Source of the DNA: Mycolicibacterium lacusdiani
GTDB lineage: Bacteria > Actinomycetota > Actinomycetes > Mycobacteriales > Mycobacteriaceae
Length of the DNA stretch: 64,000 nucleotides
NCBI RefSeq assembly: GCF_021916785.1
Contig: NZ_JAKCFC010000005.1
Span: 310,001 to 374,000 of the forward strand
Direction of reading: 5' to 3'
Numbering within the stretch: the stretch's first letter is position 1; every line of letters begins with the position of its first letter. Positions 1 through 13,943 of this stretch are shown in pieces. Both the position numbers and the translations under genes were made by a program. Below the pieces are notes generated by a model that saw nothing but the letters and a program-made list of their open reading frames with translations, was not told the DNA's origin and ran no database searches.

Positions 1-846
1 GAGACGCTTGCGGACGGGATCCGCGACGAATCCGAGACGGGCGACGATGGTGGTGCCACCGCTACCGACGCCGCTCCTGAGGAGGGGTTGGGTTCGGTCG
101 AGGGCGACGAAGTGGCTGCTGCCGAGGGTGACGCTGATGAGGTGCACGCTGCTGCGGTGGTCGGTGCCGATGAGGCCGAGTCGTTGGCTGATGACGTGTC
201 GGAGGAGACACCCGACCCGGCAGCGTCATTAGATGTTGACGACGCTGAGTCGAGTGCCGCTCCTGAGGAGGGATTGGGTTCGGTCGATGCTGACGAGGTG
301 ACTGCCGCCGAGGGTGACGCCGATGAGGTCCATGCGGCTGCGGTGGTTGGTGCCGATGAGGCGGAGTCGTTGGCTGATGACGTGTCGGCTGAGACGGTCG
401 ACGCGGCAACGTCATCAGATGATGACGGCGCTGAGTCGAGTGCCGCGCCTGAAGAGGGTCTGGGTTCGGTCGAGGGCGACGAAGTGACTGCTGCCGAGGA
501 CGACGCCGCAGAGGTGCACGAGGCTGCCGTGGTCGGTGCCGGTGAGGCGGAGTCGTTGGCTGATGACGTGGCTGCCGAGCCCGCGTCGGAGGAGACACCC
601 GACCCGGCAGCGGCATCAGATGTTGACGACCCCGAGTCGAGCGCCGCTCCCGAGGAGGGGCTGGGTTCCGTCGACGGTGACGAAGTGTCTGCTGCCGAGG
701 ACGATGCCGCAGAGGTGCACGACGCGGCGGTGGCCGGGGAGGAAGACGCCAGGGCGCTTTCCAACGACACCACCACGCCTCCCCCCTCCACGACGCCCAC
801 GACCGGACGGACCCGTCGGCGTTGGTGGCAGCGCAACCGCAGCTGA
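1..846 (+). CDS. lgt: C-terminal part of probable prolipoprotein diacylglyceryl transferase (acidic repeat tail), cut by window start
   Basis: The reading frame is open from base 1, so the gene starts before the window; 281 codons remain before the stop. Nothing catalytic is visible. The visible part is an extremely acidic Ala/Asp/Glu/Val tail built from a unit of about 62 residues that starts with AAPEEGLGSV and continues through EVHAAAVVGA and ESLADDV. It ends in a basic stretch rich in Arg and Trp (RRRWWQRNRS). The assignment to Lgt rests on position: the next two genes match Rv1615 and Rv1616, which follow lgt in M. tuberculosis, and mycobacterial Lgt proteins are known for long C-terminal extensions. 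Lgt transfers diacylglycerol to prolipoprotein cysteines in the membrane; the tail would be cytoplasmic. Any other repeat-tailed membrane protein remains possible. Confidence 0.6.
   Translation, partial: ETLADGIRDESETGDDGGATATDAAPEEGLGSVEGDEVAAAEGDADEVHAAAVVGADEAESLADDVSEETPDPAASLDVDDAESSAAPEEGLGSVDADEVTAAEGDADEVHAAAVVGADEAESLADDVSAETVDAATSSDDDGAESSAAPEEGLGSVEGDEVTAAEDDAAEVHEAAVVGAGEAESLADDVAAEPASEETPDPAAASDVDDPESSAAPEEGLGSVDGDEVSAAEDDAAEVHDAAVAGEEDARALSNDTTTPPPSTTPTTGRTRRRWWQRNRS
70..770 (+). repeat. Tandem in-frame coding repeat, about 186 bp unit, 3.6 copies
   Basis: Units begin at 70, 256, 442 and 643, each opening with codons for AAPEEGLGSV. The first two spacings are exactly 186 bp (62 codons) and the third is 201 bp (67 codons), because a segment encoding about five residues (AAEPA-like) is inserted before the ETPDPAA motif. 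The last unit is truncated. Copies are clearly homologous at DNA level but not identical. Confidence 0.85.
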
Positions 847-893
847 TCGATCATCGCCCCCTGAGCGCCACCCCGGTCTGGCATGCTGGCCGC

Positions 894-1373
894 ATGACTG
901 AACCGCAGTTCGGGGGCCGCGAGGATGGAATTCCGTCGACCCCGCCCCCGCCGCCGCCGGGTTACTCCCAGCAGGATCAGACCCAGCAGGGTTTCTCCCA
1001 GCCCGGTTACCCGCAGCAGGGCTACCCGCAGCAGGGCTACCCGCAGCAGGGCTACAGCCAGCAGTACCCGCCGCCACCGGGCGGCGGCTACCACGACCCG
1101 TTGGCGCCATACGGCAGGCATCCCGTCACCGGTGAGCCGTACTCGGAGAAGTCCAAGCTCGTCGGCGGACTGCTGCAACTCGTCGGGCTCATCGGCCTCG
1201 TCGGAATCGGCCGGATCTACCTGGGCTACACCAAGCTCGGCGTGATCCAGCTCGTCGTCGGCCTCGTCACCTGCGGCATCGCTGCGGTGGTGTGGGGAAT
1301 CATCGACGCCGTGCTGATCCTGACCGACAAGGTCCGCGACCCGGAGGGCCGCCCGCTCCGCGATGGCACCTAG
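894..1373 (+). CDS. TM2-domain membrane protein with Gln/Tyr/Pro-rich N-terminus (Rv1615-like)
   Basis: The product has 159 residues. Residues 1-75 are low complexity, rich in Pro, Gln, Gly and Tyr, with five PGYPQQG-like heptads. From about residue 85 a TM2-type domain follows: a hydrophobic helix, the GIGRIYLGY motif, a second helix and a basic end. TM2 proteins are small two-helix membrane proteins without an agreed biochemical role. The ATG at 894 is chosen because it lies just downstream of the previous stop and gives the cytosolic tail expected for the family. The gene overlaps the next by 11 bp, so the two are probably co-translated. Confidence 0.8.
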   Translation: MTEPQFGGREDGIPSTPPPPPPGYSQQDQTQQGFSQPGYPQQGYPQQGYPQQGYSQQYPPPPGGGYHDPLAPYGRHPVTGEPYSEKSKLVGGLLQLVGLIGLVGIGRIYLGYTKLGVIQLVVGLVTCGIAAVVWGIIDAVLILTDKVRDPEGRPLRDGT

Positions 1374-1773
1374 GGCCAGCACACGACCCACGCGGGGTCA
1401 CGTCGCCGTCGGCGCCGCGGCGCTGGTCACCGGCGGGCTCGCCTACGTTGGGCTGGCCGATCCGCACCGTCCCGGCTTCCTGTTCCCGCCGTGCCCGTTC
1501 AAGGCGTTGACGGGACTGGAGTGCCCCGGCTGCGGTGGCATCCGGATGACCCACGACGTCCTGCACGGGGACTTCGCGGCCGCGGTCACCGACAACGTCT
1601 TCGCGCTCGTCGGGTTGCCACTGCTGGCGGTGTGGCTGCTGGTGCGGTGGCGCCGCGGCCAAACGCTGATGCCCGTGGCGGCCATGGTGACGATCGCCGT
1701 CGCTGCGATCGCGTGGACCGTGGTGCGCAATTTGCCCGGGTTTCCCCTGGTACCAACGTTCGTCACAGGGTAG
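1363..1773 (+). CDS. DUF2752 membrane protein (Rv1616-like)
   Basis: A 136-residue protein with three predicted membrane helices and the DUF2752 signature: a CPFK segment followed by LECPGCGGIRM near residues 43-65, giving three cysteines in a short loop. The cysteine spacing suggests metal or redox chemistry, but no function is established for the family. It starts inside the end of the TM2 gene, so the two form a coupled pair, as in other mycobacteria. Confidence 0.8.
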   Translation: MAPRASTRPTRGHVAVGAAALVTGGLAYVGLADPHRPGFLFPPCPFKALTGLECPGCGGIRMTHDVLHGDFAAAVTDNVFALVGLPLLAVWLLVRWRRGQTLMPVAAMVTIAVAAIAWTVVRNLPGFPLVPTFVTG

Positions 1774-1814
1774 ATCTGACAGTGCGCTGATAGCATCGGC
1801 ACTCGGGCCGCTGT

Positions 1815-1839
1815 AGTCCCGGAAATCATTTTCCGGACT
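1815..1839 (+). promoter_or_regulatory. Stem-loop immediately upstream of the gltB ribosome binding site
   Basis: AGTCCCGGAAA (1815-1825) pairs with TTTCCGGACT (1830-1839) around a TCAT loop, with one bulged C. The GGAGG ribosome binding site starts three bases after the stem, so the structure sits where it could modulate translation of glutamate synthase. There is no T-run, so it does not look like a terminator. No known riboswitch class was recognised. Confidence 0.4.
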
Positions 1840-1855
1840 GCGGAGGTACTCCTCG

Positions 1856-6428
<4,573 letters not shown>

Positions 6429-6436
<8 letters not shown>

Positions 6437-7937
6437 CCCCACCGGATTCCTGAAGGTGCCCAAGGTCGAGGCGCCCAAGCGCCCCGTCGACGAACGCGTC
6501 GGCGACTGGCACGAGGTCTACGAGCGCCAGGACCCCAAGGACCGTGCGCGGGAGGTGTCGGAGCAGGCACGTCGCTGCATGGACTGCGGAATCCCGTTCT
6601 GCCACTCGGGTACTGCCGGTTGTCCGCTGGGCAACCTGATCCCCGAGTGGAACGACCTGGTGCGGCGGGGCCGGTGGGACGCCGCGAGCGACCGCCTGCA
6701 CGCCACGAACAACTTCCCCGAGTTCACCGGGCGGCTGTGCCCCGCGCCGTGCGAGTCGGCGTGCGTGCTCTCGATCGGCGAGGACACCACAGGCGGCGCC
6801 GTCACCATCAAGCGCATCGAGAATACGATCGCCGACCAGGCGTGGCGGCTGGGTCTGGTGGAGCCGCAGCCCGCCGCGATCGCGACCGGCCGCAGCGTGG
6901 CCGTCGTCGGTTCGGGCCCCGCCGGTCTGGCTGCCGCGCAACAACTCACGCGCGCAGGCCACCATGTCACGGTCTACGAGCGTGACGACCGGATCGGTGG
7001 GCTGCTGCGCTACGGCATCCCGGAGTACAAGCTGGAGAAGTCGACGCTCGATCAGCGTCTCGCCCAGATGCGCGCCGAGGGAACCCGTTTCGTCACCGAG
7101 TGCGAGGTCGGCGTCGACTTGCGCGTCGATGCGCTGCGCAGCCAGCACGACGCGGTGGTGCTCGCAGTCGGTGCGCTGCGGGCACGCGACAACCTGGTCG
7201 AGGGCCGCGAGTTGCGCGGTGTGCACCTCGCGATGGACCACCTGATGCCTGCGAACAAGGAGTGCGAGGGCGACGGCGAATCGCCGATCTCCGCCAAGGG
7301 CAAGCACGTGGTGATCATCGGCGGCGGCGACACCGGGGCCGACTGTCTCGGCACCGCGCACCGGCAGGGGGCCATCTCGGTGACCCAGCTCGACTACAAC
7401 CCCGAGCCGCCCGGACAGCGCGACGAGTCCCGCTCACCGTGGCCCACGTGGCCGCTGGTGCTCCGCACTCGGCTATCCCCGGCACACGCCGAAGGCGGCG
7501 CCCGTCGCTACGAGGTGGCGGTGCAGCGCTTCGTCGGTGACGACGACGGGAACCTGCGTGCGCTCCAGATCGCGGAGGTCAAGGTGCAGCGAGACGCGGA
7601 GGGACGCCGGGTCGTCACCCCGGTCGGTGAGCCCATCGAGATTCCGTGCGACCTGGCGTTGCTGGCCATCGGCTTCGAGGGCGTCGAGCACATGGCGCTG
7701 CTCGAGGGACTGGGCTTGACCCTGAACCGGCGCGGCGCGCTGCCGTGCGGGTCCGATTGGCAGACCGAGGCCCCCGGGGTGTTCGTATGTGGGGACGCCC
7801 ACCGTGGGGCGTCGCTGATCGTGTGGGCCATCGCGGAGGGCCGCAGCGCGGCGCACGCGGTCGACGCGTACCTCATGGGCGAGTCGGAGCTTCCTGCGCC
7901 GGTCAGGCCTGGCGCGCTTCCGCTAGCCGTCATCTGA
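6429..7937 (+). CDS. gltD: Glutamate synthase small (beta) subunit
   Basis: This 502-residue flavoprotein passes electrons from NADPH to the GltB iron-sulfur centre. The N-terminal part carries two cysteine clusters for 4Fe-4S centres (CMDCGIPFCHSG then CPLGNLIP, and later LCPAPCESAC). An FAD-binding GSGPAGLAAA motif follows at about residue 160, then a second Rossmann motif (IIGGGDTGADC) for NADPH, and a terminal GVFVCGDAHRG segment typical of the family. The GTG at 6429 is preferred over the longer open frame because it places ADPTGFLKVPK at the N-terminus, as in other actinobacterial GltD proteins, and overlaps the gltB stop, implying translational coupling. Confidence 0.96.
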
Positions 7938-7964
7938 ATCGATTAGGGACTATGCTCACCAGAC

Positions 7965-9386
7965 GTGAGTAGACGCGGAAAGATCGTCTGTACCCTTGGT
8001 CCGGCCACTGGCTCCGAAGAGATGGTGAAGTCCCTCGTCGAGGTGGGCATGGACGTTGCCCGGCTGAATTTCAGCCACGGCGACTACGCCGACCACGAGG
8101 CCAATTACAACTACGTGCGCAGCGCGTCTGACGCCACGGGGCGTGCCGTCGGCGTGCTCGCCGATTTGCAGGGACCCAAGATCCGGCTGGGCCGGTTCGC
8201 TACGGGCGCCACGCTGTGGACTGCCGGCGAGACGGTGCGGATCACCGTCGATGACTTCATGGGCACCCACGACCGGGTGTCCACCACCTACAAGCAGCTC
8301 GCCAACGACGCGTCGCCGGGTGACCGGCTGCTGATCGACGACGGCAACGTCGGATGCGTCGTCGAGCACATCGACGGCAACGACGTGGTGTGCACCGTCA
8401 CCGAGGGCGGACGGGTCAGCAACAACAAGGGCCTGTCGCTGCCCGGCATGAACGTCTCGGTGCCCGCCATGTCGGAGAAGGACATCGCCGACCTGGAGTT
8501 CGCGCTGCAGCTCGGCGTGGACCTGGTCGCGCTGTCGTTCGTCCGCTCGCCCTCGGACATCGAACTCGTCCACGAGGTCATGGACCGCGTGGGCCGCCGC
8601 GTGCCCGTCATCGCCAAGCTGGAGAAGCCCGAGGCCATCGCCGACCTCGAGGCCGTCGTCCTCGCGTTCGACGCGATCATGGTGGCCCGCGGCGACCTCG
8701 GCGTGGAGCTGCCCCTGGAGGCGGTCCCGCTGGTCCAGAAGCGGGCGATCCAGATGGCGCGCGAGAACGCCAAGCCGGTGATCGTCGCCACCCAGATGCT
8801 GGAGTCGATGATCGAGCACTCCCGCCCCACCCGCGCGGAGGCGTCCGACGTCGCGAACGCCGTCCTCGACGGTGCCGACGCGGTGATGCTGTCGGGCGAG
8901 ACGTCGGTGGGCAAGTACCCGCTGGAGGCCGTCCGCACGATGGCCCGCATCGTCACCGCCGTGGAGGAGAATTCGACGGCCGCTCCGCCGCTGACGCACG
9001 TGCCGCGCACCAAGCGGGGCGTCATCTCGTACGCGGCCCGCGACATCGGCGAGCGGCTCGACGCCAAGGCGTTGGTGGCGTTCACCCAGTCCGGTGACAC
9101 GGTCAAGCGGCTGGCACGGCTGCACACCCCCCTGCCGCTGCTGGCGTTCACGCCGTTGCCCGAGGTGCGTAGCCAGCTTGCGCTGACGTGGGGCACCGAG
9201 ACGTTCATCGTTCCGCACATGCACACCACCGACGGCATGATCCGGCAGGTGGACGAGTCGCTGCTGTCGCTGGGCCGCTACAAGCGCGGCGACCTGGTGG
9301 TCATCGTCGCAGGTGCCCCGCCCGGCACAGTAGGCTCGACCAACCTGATCCACGTGCACCGGATCGGCGAGGACGACCACGCGTAA
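7965..9386 (+). CDS. pyk: Pyruvate kinase
   Basis: The 473-residue enzyme converts phosphoenolpyruvate and ADP to pyruvate and ATP in glycolysis. It begins MSRRGKIVCTLGPAT, contains NFSHGDY, the LQGPKIR segment, the catalytic Lys region (VIAKLEKPEA), the MVARGDLGVE metal/substrate motif and ATQMLESM, and ends with the C-terminal regulatory domain (GDLVVIVAGAPPGTVGSTN). Length matches mycobacterial PykA (about 472). The start is a GTG. A TATGCT hexamer at 7951-7956 lies 8 bp before it, so a leaderless or nearly leaderless transcript is possible. Confidence 0.97.
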   Translation: MSRRGKIVCTLGPATGSEEMVKSLVEVGMDVARLNFSHGDYADHEANYNYVRSASDATGRAVGVLADLQGPKIRLGRFATGATLWTAGETVRITVDDFMGTHDRVSTTYKQLANDASPGDRLLIDDGNVGCVVEHIDGNDVVCTVTEGGRVSNNKGLSLPGMNVSVPAMSEKDIADLEFALQLGVDLVALSFVRSPSDIELVHEVMDRVGRRVPVIAKLEKPEAIADLEAVVLAFDAIMVARGDLGVELPLEAVPLVQKRAIQMARENAKPVIVATQMLESMIEHSRPTRAEASDVANAVLDGADAVMLSGETSVGKYPLEAVRTMARIVTAVEENSTAAPPLTHVPRTKRGVISYAARDIGERLDAKALVAFTQSGDTVKRLARLHTPLPLLAFTPLPEVRSQLALTWGTETFIVPHMHTTDGMIRQVDESLLSLGRYKRGDLVVIVAGAPPGTVGSTNLIHVHRIGEDDHA

Positions 9387-9411
9387 CGAGTGATCCGAGG
9401 AGGCCCTTCGC

Positions 9412-10320
9412 TTGTCTGGCCCTTCGTCGTCCGGCCGTGGGGCCCCCGTCGGTGACGCGTCGCATCCGGACTTCCTGGAGTTGCTGCGCGTCCTCGACCT
9501 GACCCGCGTCGGTGACGACGCGTTCACCGGGTCGCACCCCAGCAAGAACCCGATTCGGACGTTCGGTGGCCAGATGATGGCGCAGGCGTTCGTGGCTGCG
9601 AGCCGCACCGTCGATGCCCGGCTACCGCCAAGCGCCCTGTCGATGCACTTCATCGCCGGTGGCGATCCCGAGGTGGACCTCGAGTTCTCGGTGGTCCGAC
9701 TGCGCGACGAGCGGCGCTTCGCCAACCGTCGAGTCGACGTGACCCAGGATGGCCTGCTGCTGGGGTCGGCGCTGGTATCGCACCTGTCCGGCGGCCGCGG
9801 CCTCGAGCACGACGTGGACGTGCCCGACGTCGCGCCCCCGCACGACCTGCCGGGGATCGACGATCTGCTGCGCGGGTACGAGGAGACCGTGCCGCACTTC
9901 GCGAACGCGTTGCGGCCGATCGAGTGGCGCTACACCAACGACCCGGCGTGGGTCATGCGGGACCGCGGTGGGAGCCTTGCGCACAACCGCGTGTGGATGA
10001 AGTCGCAGGGCAGTATGCCCGCGGACCCCGTGCTCCACGCCGCGGCGCTGGTGTACTCGTCGGACACGACCGTGCTGGATTCGATCATCACCACCCACGG
10101 GCTGTCATGGGGCTTCGACCGCATCTTCGCCGTCACGATGAACCACTCGGTGTGGTTCCACCGCCCGATCCGGTTCGACGACTGGGTGCTCTACTCGACG
10201 GTGTCGCCGGTGGCCGCGGAATCCCGGGGACTGGGCACAGGGCACTTCTTCGACGAGTCCGGACGCGTGCTCGCCACCGTCGTCCAGGAGGGCATCGTCA
10301 AGTACTTCCCCGAGCGTTAG
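9412..10320 (+). CDS. tesB: Acyl-CoA thioesterase II (double hot-dog fold)
   Basis: A 302-residue TesB-type thioesterase hydrolysing acyl-CoA to free acid and CoA. The two hot-dog halves are visible: the first around GGQMMAQAFVAASRTV and LHFIAGGDPE-like residues, the second around the conserved SLDHSVWFHRP-like segment (here TMNHSVWFHRPIRFDDW). It corresponds to Rv1618 (TesB1), which follows pyk in M. tuberculosis. The TTG start at 9412 lies 8 bp after a GAGGAGG site. The stop overlaps the stop of the convergent DUF4190 gene. Confidence 0.93.
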   Translation: MSGPSSSGRGAPVGDASHPDFLELLRVLDLTRVGDDAFTGSHPSKNPIRTFGGQMMAQAFVAASRTVDARLPPSALSMHFIAGGDPEVDLEFSVVRLRDERRFANRRVDVTQDGLLLGSALVSHLSGGRGLEHDVDVPDVAPPHDLPGIDDLLRGYEETVPHFANALRPIEWRYTNDPAWVMRDRGGSLAHNRVWMKSQGSMPADPVLHAAALVYSSDTTVLDSIITTHGLSWGFDRIFAVTMNHSVWFHRPIRFDDWVLYSTVSPVAAESRGLGTGHFFDESGRVLATVVQEGIVKYFPER

Positions 10321-10790
10321 CGCGACGGGGTGGTGCTGAACTGACCGTCGACCCGATCGGTGAGCTGGTCGATGCACCCGTCGAGGGCCTGCTGGTCCGA
10401 GCCGGCGCGGGACACGCAGTCGAGGTAGTCGGTGCCGCCGACTTCCCGGAACACGCCGGCCCACACCGCGATGAAGGCGAGCGAGACGACGACGGCCACG
10501 GCGCCGAGCACGATGCCGGCCACCGCGATTCCGCCGTTGTTCGCCTCGCCCCGCTTGACGCGGCCGCGGGCGACGATGCCGACGATGACGGCGGCGACGC
10601 CGAACACGACGCCGCCGAGCACCGACCAGAACGACAGCAGCCCGACGATGCCCAAGGCCAGTGCGGTGATCCCCAACCCGTTGCGCGGCGCCACCGGCGG
10701 CGGTCCGTACTGGTACGGGTAGCCCCCGTAGCCGGGATATGGCTGTTGCGGCGGTGGCGGCGGCGGATATCCGCCCGGATACCCGGTCAT
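10317..10790 (-). CDS. DUF4190 membrane protein with Pro/Tyr/Gly-rich N-terminus
   Basis: A 157-residue protein: residues 1-35 are Pro/Gly/Tyr repeats (MTGYPGGYPPPPPPQQPYP), followed by two hydrophobic helices with the DUF4190 pattern (LGITALALGIVGLL, then GIAVAGIVLGAVAVVVS), and a soluble C-terminal part with two cysteines. It has no known function. The ATG at 10790 overlaps the cydC stop as ATGA, so it is probably the last gene of the cyd operon. Its stop lies tail to tail over the tesB stop. Confidence 0.82.
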   Translation of the reverse strand: MTGYPGGYPPPPPPQQPYPGYGGYPYQYGPPPVAPRNGLGITALALGIVGLLSFWSVLGGVVFGVAAVIVGIVARGRVKRGEANNGGIAVAGIVLGAVAVVVSLAFIAVWAGVFREVGGTDYLDCVSRAGSDQQALDGCIDQLTDRVDGQFSTTPSR

Positions 10791-12334
10791 GTCTGCCGAG
10801 AATACGCGTCGCGGCCCACCGTCACGACGGGACAACGTGCCTCGTCGGGCGGTTGATGCGTCGCGACAACCACCGCGCGGTCGGCGGAGAACAGCGCCCC
10901 CGGTGTCAGCAGATCCGTCGCGATGCGCTGCGCGGCGGCGGCATCGAGGTGCTCGGTGGGCTCGTCGAGCAGCACGATCGGGAAGTTCGACACCAATGCC
11001 CGGGCCAGCAGCAGTCGCCTGCGCTGTCCGGCGGAGACGGCCGCCGCGCCGCCGTGCAGCACGGTGGCGAGCCCATCGGGAAGGCCGTCGACCCACGCCC
11101 GGAGTCCGACGGCGTCGAGCGCGGCGTGCAGTTCGGCGTCGGTCGCGTCGCCGCGGGCGACGAGCAGGTTGTCCCGGACGGTCGTGTCGAACAGGTGGGC
11201 GTCCTCGGGGAAGAAGCCCGCCTCGCCGGAAGCACGGTGTGCTTCGGCGATGGTCAGCAGCAGCGTGGTCTTGCCCGCACCGCTGGGACCGACGACCGCG
11301 AGGCGGTCACCGGCGACCACGTCGGGTGCCGCGACGGCGGGCCGCTGACGGGTCGGCCCGGGTGCGGTGAGGTCGGCGAGGCGCTGCAGGGCGATGCGTG
11401 CCCGCACCAGGTGGACGGCGGCGGCGGGCAGCGCCGTGGTCGCCTCGAATGCCGACAGCGGCAGCAGGACGAGGATCGCCGCCGTGGTCGGTGGCAACGT
11501 GGACCCCAGCGACAGCGCGGCGACGACGGCGCCGAGCACGCTCGCCCCAATGGCGAGGGTCGGCGCAGCGGCAGCCGCGGCTGCGGGCAGGGCGGCGCGA
11601 TCGGAGGTAGCGCCCCATTCGCGTTGGCTGCGTGCGCATTCGGCGACGACGTGGTCGAGTCGGCCCGCCACCCGCAGCTCGGGCCCGTGGTCCAGCGCGA
11701 GCATCGCCGCGGTGTCCCTGGCCGACCGGTGCCCGGCCGCGACGTTCTCCTCGGCTGCAGTGGCGCGGGCGGCCAGCCACGGTGCGAGGCACCCCGCGAC
11801 CGCGAGGCTGACGGCCAGCACCAGCGCTGCGCCGAGGGAGATCAACGCCAGCGCGGCCACCGCGGCCGTCGAGAGGACGGCGGCGACCACGATCGGAAGC
11901 ACGGATCGGACCAGGACGTCGGACAGTTCGTCGACCGACCCGCCCAGCCGCGACGCGAGTTCACCGCCGTGCCAGCGCATGGCCGTCTCGCCGGGCGCGT
12001 TGGCGAGTCGGCGGTACAGGCGGGTACGTGCTGAGCCGGCGGCACGCAGCGCGGTGTCGTGGGTGGCGAGTCGCTCGCAGTATCCGAGGACTCCGCGTGA
12101 GATGCCCAGTGCGCGTACGGCGACCACCGCCACCGTGAGGTCCAGCACCGACGGCATCTGCCACGCCCTGGCGATGAGCCAGGCCGATACCGCTGCCAGC
12201 CCGAGCGCGCTGCCGAGCGACGCCACGCCGAGTGCGGCGGCGGCCGCCAGCCGGGGCAGCCGGGGCCGTAGCAGGTCGAATGCCGTCGCGGTCAAGCGGA
12301 TCGGGGACTCGTCAGTGGTGGACAAGGACCGCAC
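10787..12334 (-). CDS. cydC: Thiol reductant ABC exporter subunit CydC
   Basis: A 515-residue half-transporter: six-helix membrane domain to about residue 300, then an ATPase domain with Walker A GPSGAGKTT, signature VSAGQRRRLLLARAL (a Ser-Ala-Gly-Gln variant of LSGGQ), and Walker B IVLLDEPTEHLDA. With CydD it exports cysteine/glutathione-type reductants needed to assemble the bd oxidase. The GTG start at 12334 lies inside the last 23 bp of cydD, so the two subunits are coupled. Confidence 0.93.
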   Translation of the reverse strand: MRSLSTTDESPIRLTATAFDLLRPRLPRLAAAAALGVASLGSALGLAAVSAWLIARAWQMPSVLDLTVAVVAVRALGISRGVLGYCERLATHDTALRAAGSARTRLYRRLANAPGETAMRWHGGELASRLGGSVDELSDVLVRSVLPIVVAAVLSTAAVAALALISLGAALVLAVSLAVAGCLAPWLAARATAAEENVAAGHRSARDTAAMLALDHGPELRVAGRLDHVVAECARSQREWGATSDRAALPAAAAAAAPTLAIGASVLGAVVAALSLGSTLPPTTAAILVLLPLSAFEATTALPAAAVHLVRARIALQRLADLTAPGPTRQRPAVAAPDVVAGDRLAVVGPSGAGKTTLLLTIAEAHRASGEAGFFPEDAHLFDTTVRDNLLVARGDATDAELHAALDAVGLRAWVDGLPDGLATVLHGGAAAVSAGQRRRLLLARALVSNFPIVLLDEPTEHLDAAAAQRIATDLLTPGALFSADRAVVVATHQPPDEARCPVVTVGRDAYSRQT

Positions 12335-13943
12335 CTCCGACCTGGACGACGTGATCGCCGATGGCCTTGACCTCGTCGCGATGGCCGACGACGACGACGG
12401 TCGCTCCCGCCCGAGCGCGGTCCACGATCGCGGCCAGCACCCGCGCCTCGGAGGCGGCGTCCAGGTGTGACGTCGGTTCGTCGAGCAACAGCACCGGCGC
12501 GGAGGAGCCGAGCGCTCGGGTCAGGCCGAGCCGCTGGCGCTGCCCGAGTGACAGTCCGACACCGTTGCGTCCGACGACGGTGTCGAGCCCGTCCGGCAAC
12601 TCGGTGAGCACCTCGTCGAAACCCGATGCCGTGCAGGCGGTCTCGGCGTCTTCGAGCGGGCCGAACAGTTCGAGGTTCTCTCGGATCGTGCCCGGGATCA
12701 GTACGGGTCGCTGCGCGAGCCAGGCCACCTTGGCCCACCACGAGGCGTGGTCGAGTGTGGTGACGTCGCACCCGTCGATCAGCACGCGGCCCGAGGTCGG
12801 CGGGGTCAGTCCCAGGATCGCCTGCAGCGCGGTGCTCTTGCCCGCACCGTTGGGTCCGGTGAGCACGGTCACCGCCGCGGGTGGCAGGTCGGCGTCGAGG
12901 CCGTCGGGGGCCAGTCCGTCACGGCCGGCAACGCTCGATGCCTCGAGGCGTACGTGCACCCCGTGCGCGGCGACGCGGCAGTCCCCGGCGGCGGGGTGGG
13001 GGAGTTCGGCGAGCAGGGCGCGGGCCCGCTCCAGTGCGGTCTTGCCGTCCTGGGCGGCGTGGAATTCGGTGCCGACGCGGCGCAGCGGCCAGAAGACCTC
13101 GGGGGCCAGCAGCAGCGCGGTGAGCGCGTCGGCAAGCGCCACCTCGCCGAACACCAGACGCAGCCCCACGCTGACCGCGACCAGTGCGACGCCAAGGGTG
13201 GCAAGGAGTTCGAGGACGAGTGACGACAGGAACGCGATCCGCAGGGTGGCCAGCGCCGAGCGTCGGTGAGCATCGCTCAGTTCCGCGATGCGCACCGCAG
13301 GGCCGTCGGCGCGGCCGAGCGCACGCAGCGTGGGGATGCCGGCGACGAGGTCGAGCAACCGGGACTGCAATGTGCCCATCGCGGCGAGCGACGCCGTCGA
13401 CCGGTCCCGCGTGACCAGGCCGATCAGCACCATGAACAACGGAATCAGCGGCAGCGCGATGAGGACGATCACCGCGGATTGCCGGTCGTACCAAGCGATC
13501 GCGACGACCGCGGCCGGCGTGACGATCGCCGCCAGCACGACGGCCGGTAGGAAGCGGGTGAAGTAGGGACGGAGGCCGTCGAGGCCGTGCGTCACCAGGA
13601 GCGCGGCGTCGTCGCGAACCTCGGCGAGGCGTCGGGGTGGCAGGGCAGTGACCCGTTCGAGCACGTCGCGGTTGAGTTCGGCGATGGTCGCCGTGGCGCC
13701 GTGCTGGCTCAGCCGGGCCTGGGCCCACTGGGCGGCCGCGCGGACGAGCCACAGCGCCGCCAGCAGCGCCATGGCGGGCCACCAGTGCTCGAGGGTGCGG
13801 CTCTGAGGGTTTGTGACGATCCCAGCGACGAGGTGTGCCAGCGTGACGGCGCCCGCGATGGCGCTGGCCGCGATGACGGTCCCGCAGCCCACCGACGCGG
13901 CGATGTGTCGTCGCATGGCGGGGGAGGAGGTCGACGGTGTCAT
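12312..13943 (-). CDS. cydD: Thiol reductant ABC exporter subunit CydD
   Basis: A 543-residue half-transporter partnering CydC. The membrane domain occupies about residues 1-320. The ATPase domain shows Walker A GPNGAGKST, signature LSLGQRQRLGLTRAL and Walker B VLLLDEPTSHLDA, followed by the VVVVGHRDE switch. The ATG at 13943 overlaps the cydB stop as ATGA. M. tuberculosis has the same four-gene order. Confidence 0.93.
   Translation of the reverse strand: MTPSTSSPAMRRHIAASVGCGTVIAASAIAGAVTLAHLVAGIVTNPQSRTLEHWWPAMALLAALWLVRAAAQWAQARLSQHGATATIAELNRDVLERVTALPPRRLAEVRDDAALLVTHGLDGLRPYFTRFLPAVVLAAIVTPAAVVAIAWYDRQSAVIVLIALPLIPLFMVLIGLVTRDRSTASLAAMGTLQSRLLDLVAGIPTLRALGRADGPAVRIAELSDAHRRSALATLRIAFLSSLVLELLATLGVALVAVSVGLRLVFGEVALADALTALLLAPEVFWPLRRVGTEFHAAQDGKTALERARALLAELPHPAAGDCRVAAHGVHVRLEASSVAGRDGLAPDGLDADLPPAAVTVLTGPNGAGKSTALQAILGLTPPTSGRVLIDGCDVTTLDHASWWAKVAWLAQRPVLIPGTIRENLELFGPLEDAETACTASGFDEVLTELPDGLDTVVGRNGVGLSLGQRQRLGLTRALGSSAPVLLLDEPTSHLDAASEARVLAAIVDRARAGATVVVVGHRDEVKAIGDHVVQVGGAVLVHH

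Noticed and set aside
70..770. CRISPR array
   Set aside because: The 186-bp periodicity is an in-frame coding repeat, with no spacers between short identical repeats.
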